A stretch of 64,000 bases of DNA, taken from Phaeosaccion multiseriatum. Lineage: Eukaryota; Ochrophyta, other classes. A program made the translations under genes and the position numbers. Location: NCBI GenBank assembly GCA_965112735.1, contig OZ218952.1, positions 4,836,001 through 4,900,000 on the forward strand. Direction: 5' to 3'. The notes beneath the pieces were generated by a model. It worked only from the letters and a program-made list of their open reading frames with translations, had not been told where the DNA came from and searched no databases. Within the stretch, counting starts at the first letter, position 1; the number at the start of each line of letters is the position of its first letter. This document shows, piece by piece, positions 29,724-45,989 of this stretch.

Positions 29724-32046
29724 CCAACTGCAGCTGTATCACCAACTGCCGCTTCTGGCCCGCCCTCTTTCCACTCCTCCTGCCCCATGACCCGGAAGTG
29801 CAGATCCACCTCAACTCCGTCCCTCGCCGCGACCCCTTTCGCTGCCCCCCTCTCTCCCTCCTTGTCCTCTTTACCCGCCCCCTCTATTGCGCCCCCCTTC
29901 TCTTGCTCCACATCCTCTCTAGCCCCCGACTCTGCTGCGGCTGCTCCTCCCTCTGCCGCGCTCCTCTGTCCTCCCTCGCTCTTGGGGGCGACATCCCCGA
30001 CCATCCCTGACTCTGACGATGGTGCGCCTGTTCCTGCAACGCCTGTTCCTGTAACGCCTTTCGGTACCGCTACTCCTGCTGGCGCCATTGGCTCTACCGC
30101 TGCCACTACTCCTGCTGGCGCCATTGGCTCGGACAGTGCTCGAACACCCACCGCCGCCGGAGGAGGAGGAGGAGGAGGAGGAGGAGGGGGAGGGGGAGCA
30201 CGTGATAAAGGAGCCTCCAGCTCCACAGCAGGGAGCCCCGAGGGAGAGGCGGTGGTGGGCAGATGGCCCTCGATGTGGCTCGCGCTCCACCTCGCCAGGC
30301 GCATAGGCCTGGCCCTCTGGGGAGTGCGCTCCGTAACTGTCATCTTCAAGGGACCGCCCTCCCTCTTTGCCCGCCCCTCCTCTCCCTCCTCGTCCTCGTC
30401 CTTAACCTCCCCCTTGTCGTTCTTTTCCTTCTCCTTCATCTTGTCGCTGTTTGCCCTTGTACTCTTGGCAGCCGCTTCGGCTCCAGGTGCAGCTGTCACC
30501 CTCGGCCCCCCTAAGACCTGCTGCTGCCGCCCTCTCCTACTCCTGAGCAGTCCCCGCAACTGCTCGTCCTGCTGGCGTTGCTGCTCTACACCGGTGCTGG
30601 GGTCTGGCAGGCCCAAGCCGGGGGCCTTCCCATCCGCGAAAGTCACACTTCTCTTTTCACTGCCCTTGTACCCCCGTTCTCCTCCTGCTCCTCCTGCTCC
30701 TCCTGCTCCTTGGCCGCCTGCTGTCCCCGGTCTCGCGGCCTCCAGCGCCGCTTTGCTGCTGGCAGAGTCTGCGGCAGCTGCGAATATCGAGCCCACTGCT
30801 GCAGCGGCAACAGCGACAGCAGCACCACCAGCAGCACCACCAGCAGCCGTTGGTGGTACGGCAGCACTAGTGCCCGCAGAACACGCCACGGCATCGGCAT
30901 TCGGTGGACAAGAGGGAGATGGGCGCGCCGTCTCTTGCTCGTTCGCCTCCTTCCCACGCTGCTCCTCCTCGCGTTTCGACACAATGGCCTGTCCAGCGGG
31001 GCCCTGTCTTCGAATTGTGTCTGTCCGCCGTGCTCTGGCGTACACCTTTCCCCCTGTGCTTGCTCCACCGCCCCTCGAGCCCCCACCAGCTGCAGGAGGG
31101 GTGCCTCCTCTCTTGCTCTCCCTCGCCAAGCGGGCCTTCTCTGCCTCCTCCTTCCTCTGCCGCTGCTTCCCCGCTTCCTCCTCCGTCTGTCGCCGCCCAG
31201 CCGCCTCCAGGCAGTGCTGCCGCGTGTACACGCTCTCCTCAGAGACCTCCCTCTCCATGAAGGCGTGTGACTGCATCAAGCAGGTCTGGCTGCAGTAGTT
31301 GTTTTGCTCCGATTGGTCGTACACCCGCTGTTGCTTCAAGGAGATGCGGAACTTGCCGACCCTATAAGTGGGTGGGTGAGTGAGTGCGATTCGAGAGACA
31401 ACACACACACCATACACGTTAGAGACAAAGCACTACTGACGGGGAAAGGAGAAGTCTCTCGTCAGCGCAAATCTTCCGTGCTGAGCAATGAGTATTCTTC
31501 ATTCGTTCTTCACATCCCGCCAGCGCGCTCGCCATCCCCGCCTGCCCGCTAGCGTGCCTGTCTACCTCGGGAGTAGAACGGGCCGTAGACCGACCTCCTC
31601 TTGTACTTTCTCTGCCAGCCTCGTCCTCTCTCAACTCTCCCCCTCCTCCTCCTCCTCCTCCTCCTCCTCCTCACCTCTTCTGCACGGGCTTGGAGCAGCA
31701 CGGCCAGCCGCAGATGGACTCGGACATGGCCCGCTCCTCCGCCACGTCGAGGAAGTGGCTCTTGCGGAAGAACGCGGCGCAGCGCCGGAGGTGGGGAAGA
31801 GAGGCCTCCCCCGACAACAAGGTGCACTGGAGGTCGAAGATCTGCGGCGGGAAGGGGGAAGTTAGAAGCTTTGTTCAGATCAAGGAGGTTGATCAAGGGA
31901 GGTCGTGATTTTTAAAGCACGGACTGTTTGTCGCCATCACCCCTCGAACTGACCTCCTGGTTCACGTGTCGGGTGACGCTATCGTTGGCTATCCTGCGCT
32001 CTCTCTCCACCTCCTGCCTCCGCAGCTGCTTCTCGGCCTGCGCCAT
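28325..32046 (-). CDS. RPAP2: RPAP2/Rtr1-family RNA polymerase II CTD phosphatase
   Basis: Putative atypical phosphatase of the Pol II C-terminal domain (Ser5-P) and Pol II import factor. Exons 32046-31954, 31841-31675 and 31361-28325 join in phase to give about 1098 residues; animal RPAP2 has about 600. The Rtr1 domain is in the first 150 residues: FLDVAEERAMSESICGWPCC, then KFRISLKQQRVYDQSEQ and NNYCSQTCLMQS, i.e. zinc ligands Cys-x4-Cys and Cys-x3-Cys as in the family. A Lys/Arg/Glu coiled-coil-like segment follows. The rest is low complexity with a poly-Glu run of about 45 residues (GAG/GAA repeats, 29416-29534 on the opposite strand as CTC), a poly-Asp run, and a C-terminal region rich in Leu and acidic residues. 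Additional introns inside the third exon are possible. It is divergent from the TTC29-like gene. Confidence 0.82.
29416..29534. repeat. (CTC)n array encoding poly-Glu in RPAP2-like protein
   Basis: About 110 bp of CTC triplets on the plus strand, translated as an uninterrupted glutamate run on the minus strand. Shorter CTC runs are at 28508-28545 and 28918-28955. Confidence 0.95.
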
Positions 32047-32651
32047 CCTCCTCCTCGGGACGGCCAAGCACTCTCAAGATGGCCTCACAAGCTTTGCTTC
32101 CCCCTTCCCGACCCCGTCCTTCTGCTCCACCTAAGCAGAGGCCGGGATGCTCAGGCTTTCCCAGCAGGCACTGCGAATGGGAAGGGGGGTTATCTCTTTT
32201 GATCGGAGGGACTCATCGACTCAGGGGAAGATCCTCCAGATGGCAGCAAATGGCCATCCAAATGGCGAACGTTTCATCCCGGAGCGCGAGGGGGACAGCG
32301 ACAACTAGAGAGAGAGAGAGCCCCGAAACACACTAGGAGTTCCAGCAGTAGTATAAGTCTTCGAGGTCGGGTGGAGAAGATAAGGGAGAGAAAAAAGGAG
32401 AGAGGAGGGAGAAAAGAAGGAAGGGATGGAGGTGTGAAAGGGGACGCAGGCCCCGAGTAAATGAAGTGTAGCGCTCACTCTTGTGGACACCGAAACCGCA
32501 GTGAGAGCTCCAGTGGAGAAAGGAGGGGACCGAGAGCGAGCAACGGGGGGGGCAGCAGCGTAAGCCGCGGAATACAAACAAAGAGGAGGGACAAGGGCCG
32601 GATAGAGAGGCTCCTGCAGGCCCTTGCAGTCCACACGCGGCTCACTGCAGC
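32047..32651. promoter_or_regulatory. Divergent spacer, RPAP2-like / TTC29-like
   Basis: A 605-bp segment between two outward-facing start codons with no credible open frame. It should contain the promoters and 5' UTRs of both genes. Nothing more specific is visible apart from a short GA tract at 32308-32320. Confidence 0.4.
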
Positions 32652-35600
32652 ATGCCGAAAGTAAGCGGCAGCCGGAGTCACGGCTATGGCGGGGGCAAGG
32701 GGGGGAGGGGGGGTGACACAGCCTTCAAAGGCCGGGACCTCAAGGCCATCGATGAGATGCAGGCAACAGTCGGCGGGGCCGTGCCTTCCCGGACGAGCAT
32801 GCCGCAGCGGAAGACAAAGATCCGGACTAGAACGCTGGAGGAGTCGGCGAGGTTATCGGCCATGAGTAAGAGCAACCAGCTCAGCGAGGAGGTCATCGAA
32901 GGGTTGGACCGGCGGACATTGTGCGAGAGCATCTTGTCGGAGGGCTATGTACAGACTTTTGTGGACTTCTTCTACCTCACACATCGACCAGGCCCTATGC
33001 AATGTAAGCACCGGATCGACCAATCTAGACATGTTCCCCGCAAGGGCTTCGCCATGCCTTGGTTTCCCTCTCCCTCGTGTGTCTCGCTCTCGGCGCTCCA
33101 TCCGCGTCCGGCCCCAACCCGCATCTCTTCCCCGATCCTTAACACACCCCACTCCCAAAAACACGCCCCGCCTCATCCTCTCTTCGGCGGCTGCTGCTAC
33201 TGCTGCTACTGCCGCTGCCGCTGCCACTGCCACTGCCCCCACCGCCGGCCCCACCCCCCCCTCTTCCGCTGCGCACCCCCCCTCGTTCCGACAACCACCC
33301 AACCAACCAACCAACCAACCAACCGACCAACCAACCAACCCACCCACCAACCTAACTCACCTCACAACCCACCCAGACAACCTGCCGCTCGGCACGCTTC
33401 CAGTGGAGATCGAGGTGCCCCCGCGGGAGATGGTGCTCCTCAAAGACAACCTCATCGCAGCCGAGAGCGCTCGTCGCAGGGGCGACACCGCCCTCGTGTA
33501 CAGTGCCTACCACACCCTCGCGCAGCACTTTCAGGACATGCACGACCCCAAGACGGGCGTGTACTTTTACGAGAAGTGCCTGGAGATCTCGCGGCTCACA
33601 GCGGACAAGAAGGGAGAGATGAGCGCTAATCACAAGCTGGGCACCGTGTACGAACGGATGGTGCGTGCGTGCGTGTGTGTGTGTGTGCGTGTGTGTGTGT
33701 GTGTGTGCGCGCGTGGGCATGCGTGCCATTTTGTTCTTCTCCTTCTTCCCTCATGGCAGCGCTCTGAGTGTGTGTACTGATGCAAGCAAGAATCACTGAT
33801 GTCGGCTCCCGTGCCTCTCTCTCTCCTCTCTTCCCCTCCCCTGCTTGTCCCACCCCACCCTATATACACAGGGAGATGTGTCGGAGGCGACTCAATTCCA
33901 CGAGCGGCACGAGCAGCTTGCCCTCGAGCTCGACTCACAAGAGGACGTACAAGCCGCCAACGCTGAGCTCGTCAAGGTGCGTGCGTGAGTGCGTGAGTGC
34001 GAGAGTGCGTGAGTCAGCCCCTAAGAGCAAAAGAGGAACAGCCACTTCAGGCCAGTTAAAGCCAGTTAGGGATGGAGTCAGGCAGAAAGTAAGGAGAGAG
34101 CCCAGTCAGATCCAAGTCCGAGCCAGCCAGCTGCTGTGTCAGAGCCAGCCAGCCAGCTGCTGTGTAGGAGGTCTGACTCGTTCACGGCAGGGGTGTGAGG
34201 GGCGGGTCCAAGCAAGCGATCCACAGCACCGCCCTCCGTCCTTTCTTAGCCTCCAATGTTCCCTCCCAATGGGCCCACGCTGACTTCATCACGGTATTAC
34301 CGCCACCACGGAAGTCGTGTGAACAAAGCTGGCTTGACGACCAACGAACAACCCACTCTTCGCCCTTCTCCCTCCCCCCCCCCTCCCCAGATGTATCGGC
34401 GGATGGCAGTGGAGCGCGAGCAGCACGGAGACTTTGACGGAGCCATCTCCTGCTGGGGCCGCTCGCTGGGGGCCGCCAAGGCTGCCAAGGACCGTAAGGC
34501 AGAGGGGCACGCCTGCTACAGCCTGGGCAGAGCACATGTAGAGCTTAAAGACGCCGAAACCGCCATTCGATACCTCGTCAGCTTCGAGGTGGGTGGATGA
34601 TGTGTTTGTGGGCGTGTGGGTGCGTGTGGGTGCGTGCGTGTGCATGTGGGTGTGTGCGTGGCTGCGTGGGCGGGTGTGTGAGTGTGGGCTGGTGTGGTAC
34701 TGAGGAGGGCACGAGGGAGGGGATGAGGGGGCGCGGGGGTGAGGGGGAGGCGAAGGGAAGACAGAAAGTAGGGGAGGGAGGAGGAAGACCATGGACCTGC
34801 TCTGCCATGGACCTGCGCTGCCCGCTCTTGCCTCGGCCCGCGCTTCTCCGCTCACTCACTGCCCAATTTTCCCAATGCCCAATACCCGTATGGCCCCGTC
34901 TGCTTGCTCAGTCCATCTCCAAGGAGCTTGACGACCTCGAGGGACAGGGGCATGCCTTCGCAGCGCTGGCGTCTGCTCACCAGGTCAGTGAATGAGACAG
35001 GAAGCCCTCTCCTCTCCTCTCCTCTCCTCTCCTCTTCTCTTCTCTTCTCTTCTCTCCTCCCCTCTCCTCTCCTCTCCTCCCCTCTCCTCTCCTCTCCTCT
35101 CCTCTCCTCTCCTCTCCTCTCCTCTCCTCTCCTCTCCTCTCCTCTCCTCTCCTCTCCTCTCCTCTCCTCTCCTCTCCTCTCCTCTCCTCTCCTCTCCTCC
35201 CCTCTCCTCTCCTCTCCTCTCCTCTCCTCTCCTCTCCTCTCCTCTCCTCTCCTCTCCTCTCCTCTCCTCTCCTCTCCTCTCCTCTCCTCTCCTCTCCTCT
35301 CCTCTCCTCTCCTCGTCTCTCATCTCCTCTCCTCTCCTCTCCTCTTCTCTTCTCTCCTCTCCTCTCCTCTCCTCTCCTCTCCTCTCCTCTCCTCTCCTCT
35401 CCTCTCCTCTTCTCTCCTCTCTCTCCTCTCCTCTCCTCTCCTCTCCTCTCCTCTCCTCTCCTCTCCTCTCCTCTCCTCTCCTCTCCTCTCCTCTCCTCTC
35501 CTCTCCTCTCCTCTCCTCTCTCCTCTCCTCTCCTCTCCTCTCCTCTCCTCTCCTCTCCTCTCCTCTCCTCTCCTCTCCTCTCCTCTCCTCTCCTCTCCTC

Positions 35601-36695
35601 TCCTCTCCTCTCCTCTCCTCTCCTCTCTTCTCTCCTCTCCTCTCCTCTCCTCTCCTCTCCTCTCCTCTCCTCTCCTCTCCTCTCCTCCTCTCCTCTCCTC
35701 TCCTCTCCTCTCCTCTCCTCTCCTCTCCTCTCCTCTCCTCTCCTCTCCCTCTCCTCTCCTCTCCTCTCCTCTCCTCTCCTCTCCTCTCCTCTCCTCTCTC
35801 CCTCTCCTCTCCTCTCCTCTCCTCTCCTCTCCTCTCCTCTCCTCTCCTCTCCTCTCCTCTCCTCTCCTCTCCTCTCCTCTCTCTCCTCTCCTCTCCTCTC
35901 CTCTCTCCTCTCCTCTCCTCTCCTCTCCTCTCCTCTCCTCTCCTCTCCTCTCCTCTCCTCTCCTCTCCTCTCCTCTCCTCTCCTCTCCTATCCTCTCCCT
36001 TCCTCCCCCCCCGCGTCCCCCCCTCTTCCCCTCTCCCTCCTCATCCCCTCTCCTCTCCCTACCCCTCTCCTCCCTCTCCCACCCCCACTCTGCCTAACCA
36101 CAGGCCCTCGGTGACGACGGACAGGCCGAAGACTTCCTCCTGCAGCACCTAGAGGTGGCCACCAAGACACAGAACATGTCCGCACAAGCCAACGCCTGCA
36201 GCAACCTCGGCGTGCTGTACAGTCGGAGGCACGAGTACGAACGGGCCCGGGATATGCTCGCGCGCAATTACAGCATCACAAGGAAGATTGCACACGGTGC
36301 CGCTGCGGCAGCCGCGGCCAACGCCGCCGCCACCGCCTCTTCAGGCACCAAGGGCGGAGGAGGGGGAGGGGGAGGGGGAGGAGGAGGAGGAGGAGGAGGA
36401 GGAGGAGGGGGGGGGGCGGGGCAACCGGAGAGACTTGAGCGGCGCCAGCACTACTGGAGGGGCAGGAGGGGGGGCTGCTGGGGCTGCAGCAGGGGCGGGG
36501 GGGGGGAAGGACGGGGACGAGGAGGGGGAGGGCAGCATGACGGGAAGGGTGGACATGGCGAGGGCGGCGGTGGGGGTGGCAGTGGCGCACGAGATGCTCG
36601 ACAGTTACCTCCGGGCGGCGGTGGGGGATCTCGGGGCGCTGCTCGAGTGGAAGAGCGCCAGAGTCGTGCCCAAGCTGCACAAGGCCAAGCCGTAG
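32652..36695 (+). CDS. TTC29: TTC29-like tetratricopeptide-repeat protein
   Basis: TPR protein resembling TTC29, an axonemal/ciliary protein in animals; a flagellar role here is inference. Exons 32652-33003, 33377-33660, 33872-33976, 34391-34588, 34912-34983 and 36104 onward join in phase. Family-like blocks: LCESILSEGYVQTFVDFFYL, LIAAESARRRGDTALVYSAYHTLA, the helical pair GVYFYEKCLEISRLTADKKGEMSANHKLGTVYERM, GDFDGAISCWGRSLGAAKAAKDRKAEGHACYSLGRAHVEL, and SAQANACSNLGVLYSRRHEYERARDMLARNY. The C-terminal part, MARAAVGVAVAHEMLDSYL...LLEWKSARV, aligns with the TTC29 C-terminus but lies in another frame, after an Ala/Gly-rich stretch holding a G10 run (36407-36416). A small unrecognised intron or a one-base sequence error is needed to join them. 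Confidence 0.72.
35006..35998. repeat. ~1-kb (CTCCT)n pentanucleotide array in TTC29-like intron
   Basis: Almost uninterrupted CTCCT units fill most of the 1120-bp intron 34984-36103. The coding strand is entirely pyrimidine. Long open frames across it (Leu/Ser/Pro repeats) are artefacts of the repeat. Confidence 0.98.
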
Positions 36696-37991
36696 CTAGG
36701 GCTACTTTATTGACTTATAGGAGTCACCTAAGCCGTGGGGCCGGAGGGCAAGCAAGGAGCGGTAAAGGAGAGAGAGAGGCCCGTGAGTGGTTGTGGACAT
36801 TTGTCCCTGTGGCTGCGATCAGCCATTGGACGGAAGGAAGGAAGGAAGGGAGGGGCTTCTGGAGTCTGTGGCGTGTGTTTGTACAGTAGGTCGGAAGGCT
36901 TGCTAATTGAAGCTGCGGTTACACGAAAAGGAAAAGGATGTGAAGGCGGTCGAAAGGCGGTGCAGTTGAAAGAGAGACAGCAGCGGCGCCACAGACGAAG
37001 CGAAGGAGAGGGCTTGCCTGTGCCCGCTGGCCTCACTCACTCACTCACTCACTCACTCACTGTGCCCGCTGGCCACAAGGCAGTCAGAGCAGCCCGCTGC
37101 TAACATTAATGCTGTGATATGTGCATTAATGCTATGGTATGTGCATTCATATTAATGCATTAATGCTGTGGTTTTCATCTTAATTTGGGCAGTCATTCAC
37201 CCGCCCGCCCTCTGCTCGCCCTCTGCCCGCCCTCTGCTGACGGACGAACGCACCAATGAAGGCCTCGCGCTTGTGCCCCATGCCGGTGTCCAGTGACGGG
37301 GTAAGTGTTGCGTACACCCATGGAGCAAGGCGGAGGGCCATTCGTAGCCGCGCCGCCTCTCTTCCTTCCTCTCTTCCTTCCACTTCTCTCCATGCACACA
37401 CCAATGAAAGGGTGACTCCGTTCATGTAAATGACACCTCTACCCTGCCCATGCCCTGCCCATACACCTCTACCCTACCCATGGGAAACAAGTGGGGGTGC
37501 GTGCGTGCCCCCTTTCTCCCTCCGTCTCCCTCCGTCCCCCCGTCCTCTTCTTCCCATCGTTCCCTTGAATCGTGCCACAGGCAACAACCAAGCCGAGGAC
37601 CGACAGCTCGTGGAACGAACCGACAGCTCTCTCTCTCTCGAGCGCTCTCCCCAAGAGAGTCTCCCTGCCTGCCCACACCCCCCCCCGTTCCTCTGTAGTG
37701 TAGCTCAACTTCACAGATGGCAGTCCATTCCCCCCCCCCGGTCGGGTCCTCACCGGTTGGTCATTCAGCTCATTCCCAGCACGCAATGGCCAATCCCCTA
37801 TACATGTATCCCCTACCCACCCCCTACCCACCCGAAAGCTCTCCGCGCACTGCTGGCGGTGGCATAAGTCATGATTCTGCCAATCCGCCTTGTAACGACT
37901 ACGATACCTGTCTGCAGATCTGATTCATCAACAGGGAGATATGATAACAGACTGGCAAAAAGGCGGCAGGCAGCAGCCCCCCCCGCGCCTT
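36696..37991. other. Convergent spacer between TTC29-like and PH-like genes
   Basis: No gene recognised in about 1.3 kb. It starts with a segment (36706-36732) that recurs inside a PFK-2/FBPase-2 intron. An unusually A/T-rich stretch with repeated ATTAATGC and ATGTGCATT words lies at 37105-37175. A (CACT)n run is at 37032-37062 and (ACCC)n-type tracts are at 37430-37480 and 37805-37835. Confidence 0.5.
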
Positions 37992-38743
37992 TCAGCCCCT
38001 GGCCGCCATAGCCTTTGCCGTGTAATTGAGCCCCACCCCCGCGTACTTCTCCTTTCGGCTCTTGGCATCCGCCTCATTCGCCTTGAGCTGCGCTTTTCGT
38101 TCACCCCAGTAGCTTTTCTTGCCCTCGCTGAAGGCCGCTTTCCGGATGGCTTCCTCCCTCTCCACCATGGCTGGCGAGGTTTGGTAACGATGCAGCACCT
38201 CTGTTAGAGCTGTGACCCAGCTGTCCCTCTCGCCGGAGCCCGCCGGAGCGTCCAGGAGCTCAATCTCCATGAGCTTGGAGGAGGCGCCTTTCACCAGGAT
38301 GGCACGCTCGCCAACAGGGGCGAACTGCGCGATGTCACTCAGCGGCATCTTCGGTACACAGGAGGGGGGAGGGGGCAAGGAAGAGAAAAATCAGAGGTAG
38401 GGGCTAGGGCAAGGGAGATTGATAGGGAAGAGGTAAGAGGGGAGGGCGTTGGATTCTGAACTGCACCTCTGGCAGAGCCATCTCTCTATCCCCAACCCGA
38501 TCCTGCTGAATGACCCCACAGTCTCACCGAGCCCGAACTTCCTGCGGCTTTGTCTGTCTCCTTCCAGTTGAGCGCATCCTCCGCCTCATTGAGTCTCAGA
38601 AACACTGTATCGGACAGGAAGATGGCCTTCTTTTTGCCGAAGCGGGCGCCTTCCTTCAGCTTTGCGAGGCGCGCTAACGCGTGTTTATCCAAACCTCCTC
38701 CTACTTCCTCCTCCTCCCAAAGGCAGGAGAGGAGCGAACCCAT
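37992..38743 (-). CDS. Small PH-like domain protein with acylation-type N-terminus
   Basis: Two exons, 38743-38528 and 38348-37992, join in phase to give 190 residues. The N-terminus MGSLLSCLW looks like an N-myristoylation site with an adjacent palmitoylatable Cys, suggesting membrane attachment (inference). Residues about 30-135 alternate hydrophobic and charged residues as in a PH-like fold: FGKKKAIFLSDTVFLRL, MPLSDIAQFAPVGERAILVK, LMEIELLDA, then a C-terminal amphipathic helix RDSWVTALTEVLHRYQ with the conserved Trp position. The last 55 residues are a charged helical tail. The acceptor used (GAAG, with no long pyrimidine tract) is weaker than others in the window. I do not recognise a named family; the call rests on pattern only. 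Confidence 0.55.
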
Positions 38744-39648
38744 TTTGTTTTTTCTCCGTCTCTTCCTGCTTAGCCTCTGCGCTGCTCGTCTCTGCGGTTC
38801 ACAATTTCACACCACTTTCTCTAGAATCTGATCTGGAAGAGGTTCCTCCTTTCTCCGTCTCGTCGCCTGCTTCACCTCTACGTTGCTCGTCTCTGCGGTT
38901 CACACCGCAGCGGATCAACCTTCTCAGCAGCAGGCCATTTCCGTAGTACTGAAGTCGACTGGAGGAAGAGGAGGAGGAAGAAATGTTCTTGGATAAATCG
39001 ATAATCACTCCGGGCTCACCCTCTTCCACACGAGGTGGTAGTCCAAGTGTTCGCCGTCGTCGCCACCCACAAACACCCCTGAGGAAGCGAAGTTTGTTAC
39101 GTGAGAAGAGAGAGGTAAGGGTAAATGAGGCGGGAAGGGTGGGTTCCTCTGCTGTCTGTGGGTGCAAGCTTGTTCCGCTCACTCTACTCCTCTTTCTCGT
39201 GGAAGCTTGTTCTTCTGAAGCCGTTGTTCTCCTGAAGCCGGTGGTCAAAGTTACCGAGCACGGCCGCCCAACGCAGCAGCTGTTGTCAAGGCAGGCAATA
39301 GCGGGACGAAGACCGTTAGTTGTGGTCGGGAATAAGAGGCTTGGGCCGTGTGGGCGAGGGAAGAGTAGAGTGAGCGAAACGCAAAGGAATTTTCGTTGAT
39401 TGAAACAGCTTCCCCGTGTTTGTCTCTTGGCCCTTCCGCGAGCCTGCCCCGAAACAACACCTCGGCCCGCTTTGTACAAAGTGGCCGCGCAGAGATAATG
39501 TGTGTCCCCCGCCCCCCTCACACGTCCGCCTTGCCTTGCTTTCCCCCCTCCACTTTCTGCAGAACGACGTGTTCCTTTGGTTTGGTTTGCTGTGAGGAGA
39601 AGCCCCAACAAGTAGGTCAGCTCAAGTAAGTGCACTCGGGGCTCAAGG
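38744..39648. promoter_or_regulatory. Divergent spacer, PH-like gene / Rpt4
   Basis: About 900 bp between outward-facing starts. Two imperfect copies of a roughly 45-bp segment ending GCTCGTCTCTGCGGTTCACA lie at about 38758-38803 and 38856-38903. A plus-strand open frame at 38983-39399 has no recognisable domain and is probably not a gene. The right end should hold the Rpt4 promoter and 5' UTR. Confidence 0.4.
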
Positions 39649-44667
<5,019 letters not shown>

Positions 44668-45989
44668 GCAGTATGGCAGTGAAAAAACGGGTGGGGAGTA
44701 AGTCAGCGAACAAGCCCCCCCCCCCCCCCCGCCGAGGAGGAGGGTGGACGCAAGAGGCGGAGTAGTGCATTGCCGAGCGGAGGGAGGAGGGGAGGAGGCT
44801 GGACACTGATCACTGATACTGATCACTGCAGTAGAGCGGTGGCTGCTGCTGTATCACCAAGTGCTGCTGCTGGGCTCTCGTTTCAATCTCTCTCCTTGTT
44901 CAGCAGTGTAACGAGTAGCTTTGAGCCTGGCTCTAAATTGCCCTAAAGAAGAATCAAGTAAAGCACATACTACTGAAGTCCCTTCATTCCCACAGTTTCC
45001 ACCCCCTCTTCTCTCCCTTCTCTTTTCACTTTGTACTCACTCTGCCGAACGACTTTGCAAAGGCCCCCTTGTGACTCAATTGATGCATTATTACTGTTAA
45101 AAAGCGTTTCAGAAGCAGTCTCCTGCTGTGTTCCTCCTACACGTGTAATGGTCTGCTGTGCTGCGGCGAGAGAGCATGTACATGAGCTTGTACATGAGCA
45201 TGTACATGAGCTTGTACATGTACAAGGTGGAAGGCGCCTCTCTACGAGAAGGACCACAACGGTACGGTAGGTAGTGAGGACGGCCGCACCCCCGGGGGGC
45301 TGCCCATGCGAGGCCCAGAGGCACAGAGGTGAAGGAGGTGATTGGGTGTCAGAAGCGGGTACCCCAAGCAGGCGCAGAGTCACCCCCCTAAGCTCGCCTT
45401 GCACTGGGGACGACGCATCCAGTCAGGGCCCTGCCGGCTCCTCCCTCTCCTCCTCCTGCCGCTGCTGCTGCTACTCCCTCTCCTCCTCCTGCTGCTGCTG
45501 CTCCTCCTCCCTCTCCTCCTCCTCCTCCTCCTGCTGCTCCTCCTCCTCCTCTTGCTGCTGCTCCTCCTCCTCCTGCTGCTCCTCCTCCTCTTGCTGCTGC
45601 TGCTGCTCCTGCTGCTCAGTCTTTGGTGCATGTGGCAGGAGAGGGCTGCACTGTGAGGGCCAAAACCAAAACAGACCCAACGCAATGCGTGTAACGCCCG
45701 TCTTTGCGGCAGACCTCTCGGGGGGGGGGGGGCTGAGGCAAACAGACTTAAGGCTGTTCACAGACCTCTCGGGCTGTGGCAGAGAGACTTAAGAGACTTG
45801 CGGCAGACCTCTCGGGGGGGGCTGAGGCAAATAGACTTAAGGCTGCCTCGCTGCGCATCCGCTTCCAGGAGAGAGAGAGAGAGAGAGAGAGAGGGGGGAG
45901 GGAGGGGGCCAAGAACTACTCCCTCACCTACCTCCCCTCCCCCCGGCCTCCCTCGCCACTGAGCGGCCGGCCTGCACACCTCCCACCTC
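44668..45989. other. Convergent spacer between Rpt4 and GOT1
   Basis: No gene recognised in 1.3 kb. Contents: one copy of the dispersed CAG/TTGGTGATA motif on the minus strand (44840-44866, with one mismatch); a tandem palindrome-rich stretch of CATGTACATGAGCTTGTA units (45175-45226); a CTC/CTG triplet-rich segment (45440-45620); and two to three copies of a segment with GCAGACCTCTCGGGG and CAGACTTAAGGCTG (45705-45846). A GA tract is at 45873-45892. Confidence 0.6.
45175..45226. repeat. Tandem palindromic TGTACATGAGC repeats
   Basis: Alternating CATGTACATGAG and CTTGTACATGAG units, each containing the palindrome TGTACA, about four copies, ending GTACATGTACAAGG. Strong secondary structure is expected in single strands. 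Confidence 0.8.

Noticed and set aside
28305-31298. A 997-residue open frame on the plus strand
   Set aside because: It is the antisense of the RPAP2-like exon. Its Pro/Ser richness mirrors GGA/GAG codons on the coding strand, and it has no recognisable domain.
34904-36152. Two overlapping open frames of nearly 400 residues made of Leu, Ser and Pro
   Set aside because: They are translations of the CTCCT pentanucleotide array. A five-base unit is open in several frames, and the array lies inside a clear TTC29-like intron.
38983-39399. A 138-residue plus-strand open frame upstream of Rpt4
   Set aside because: No domain, an arginine-rich composition typical of chance frames in GC-rich DNA, and a position in the divergent promoter region of Rpt4.
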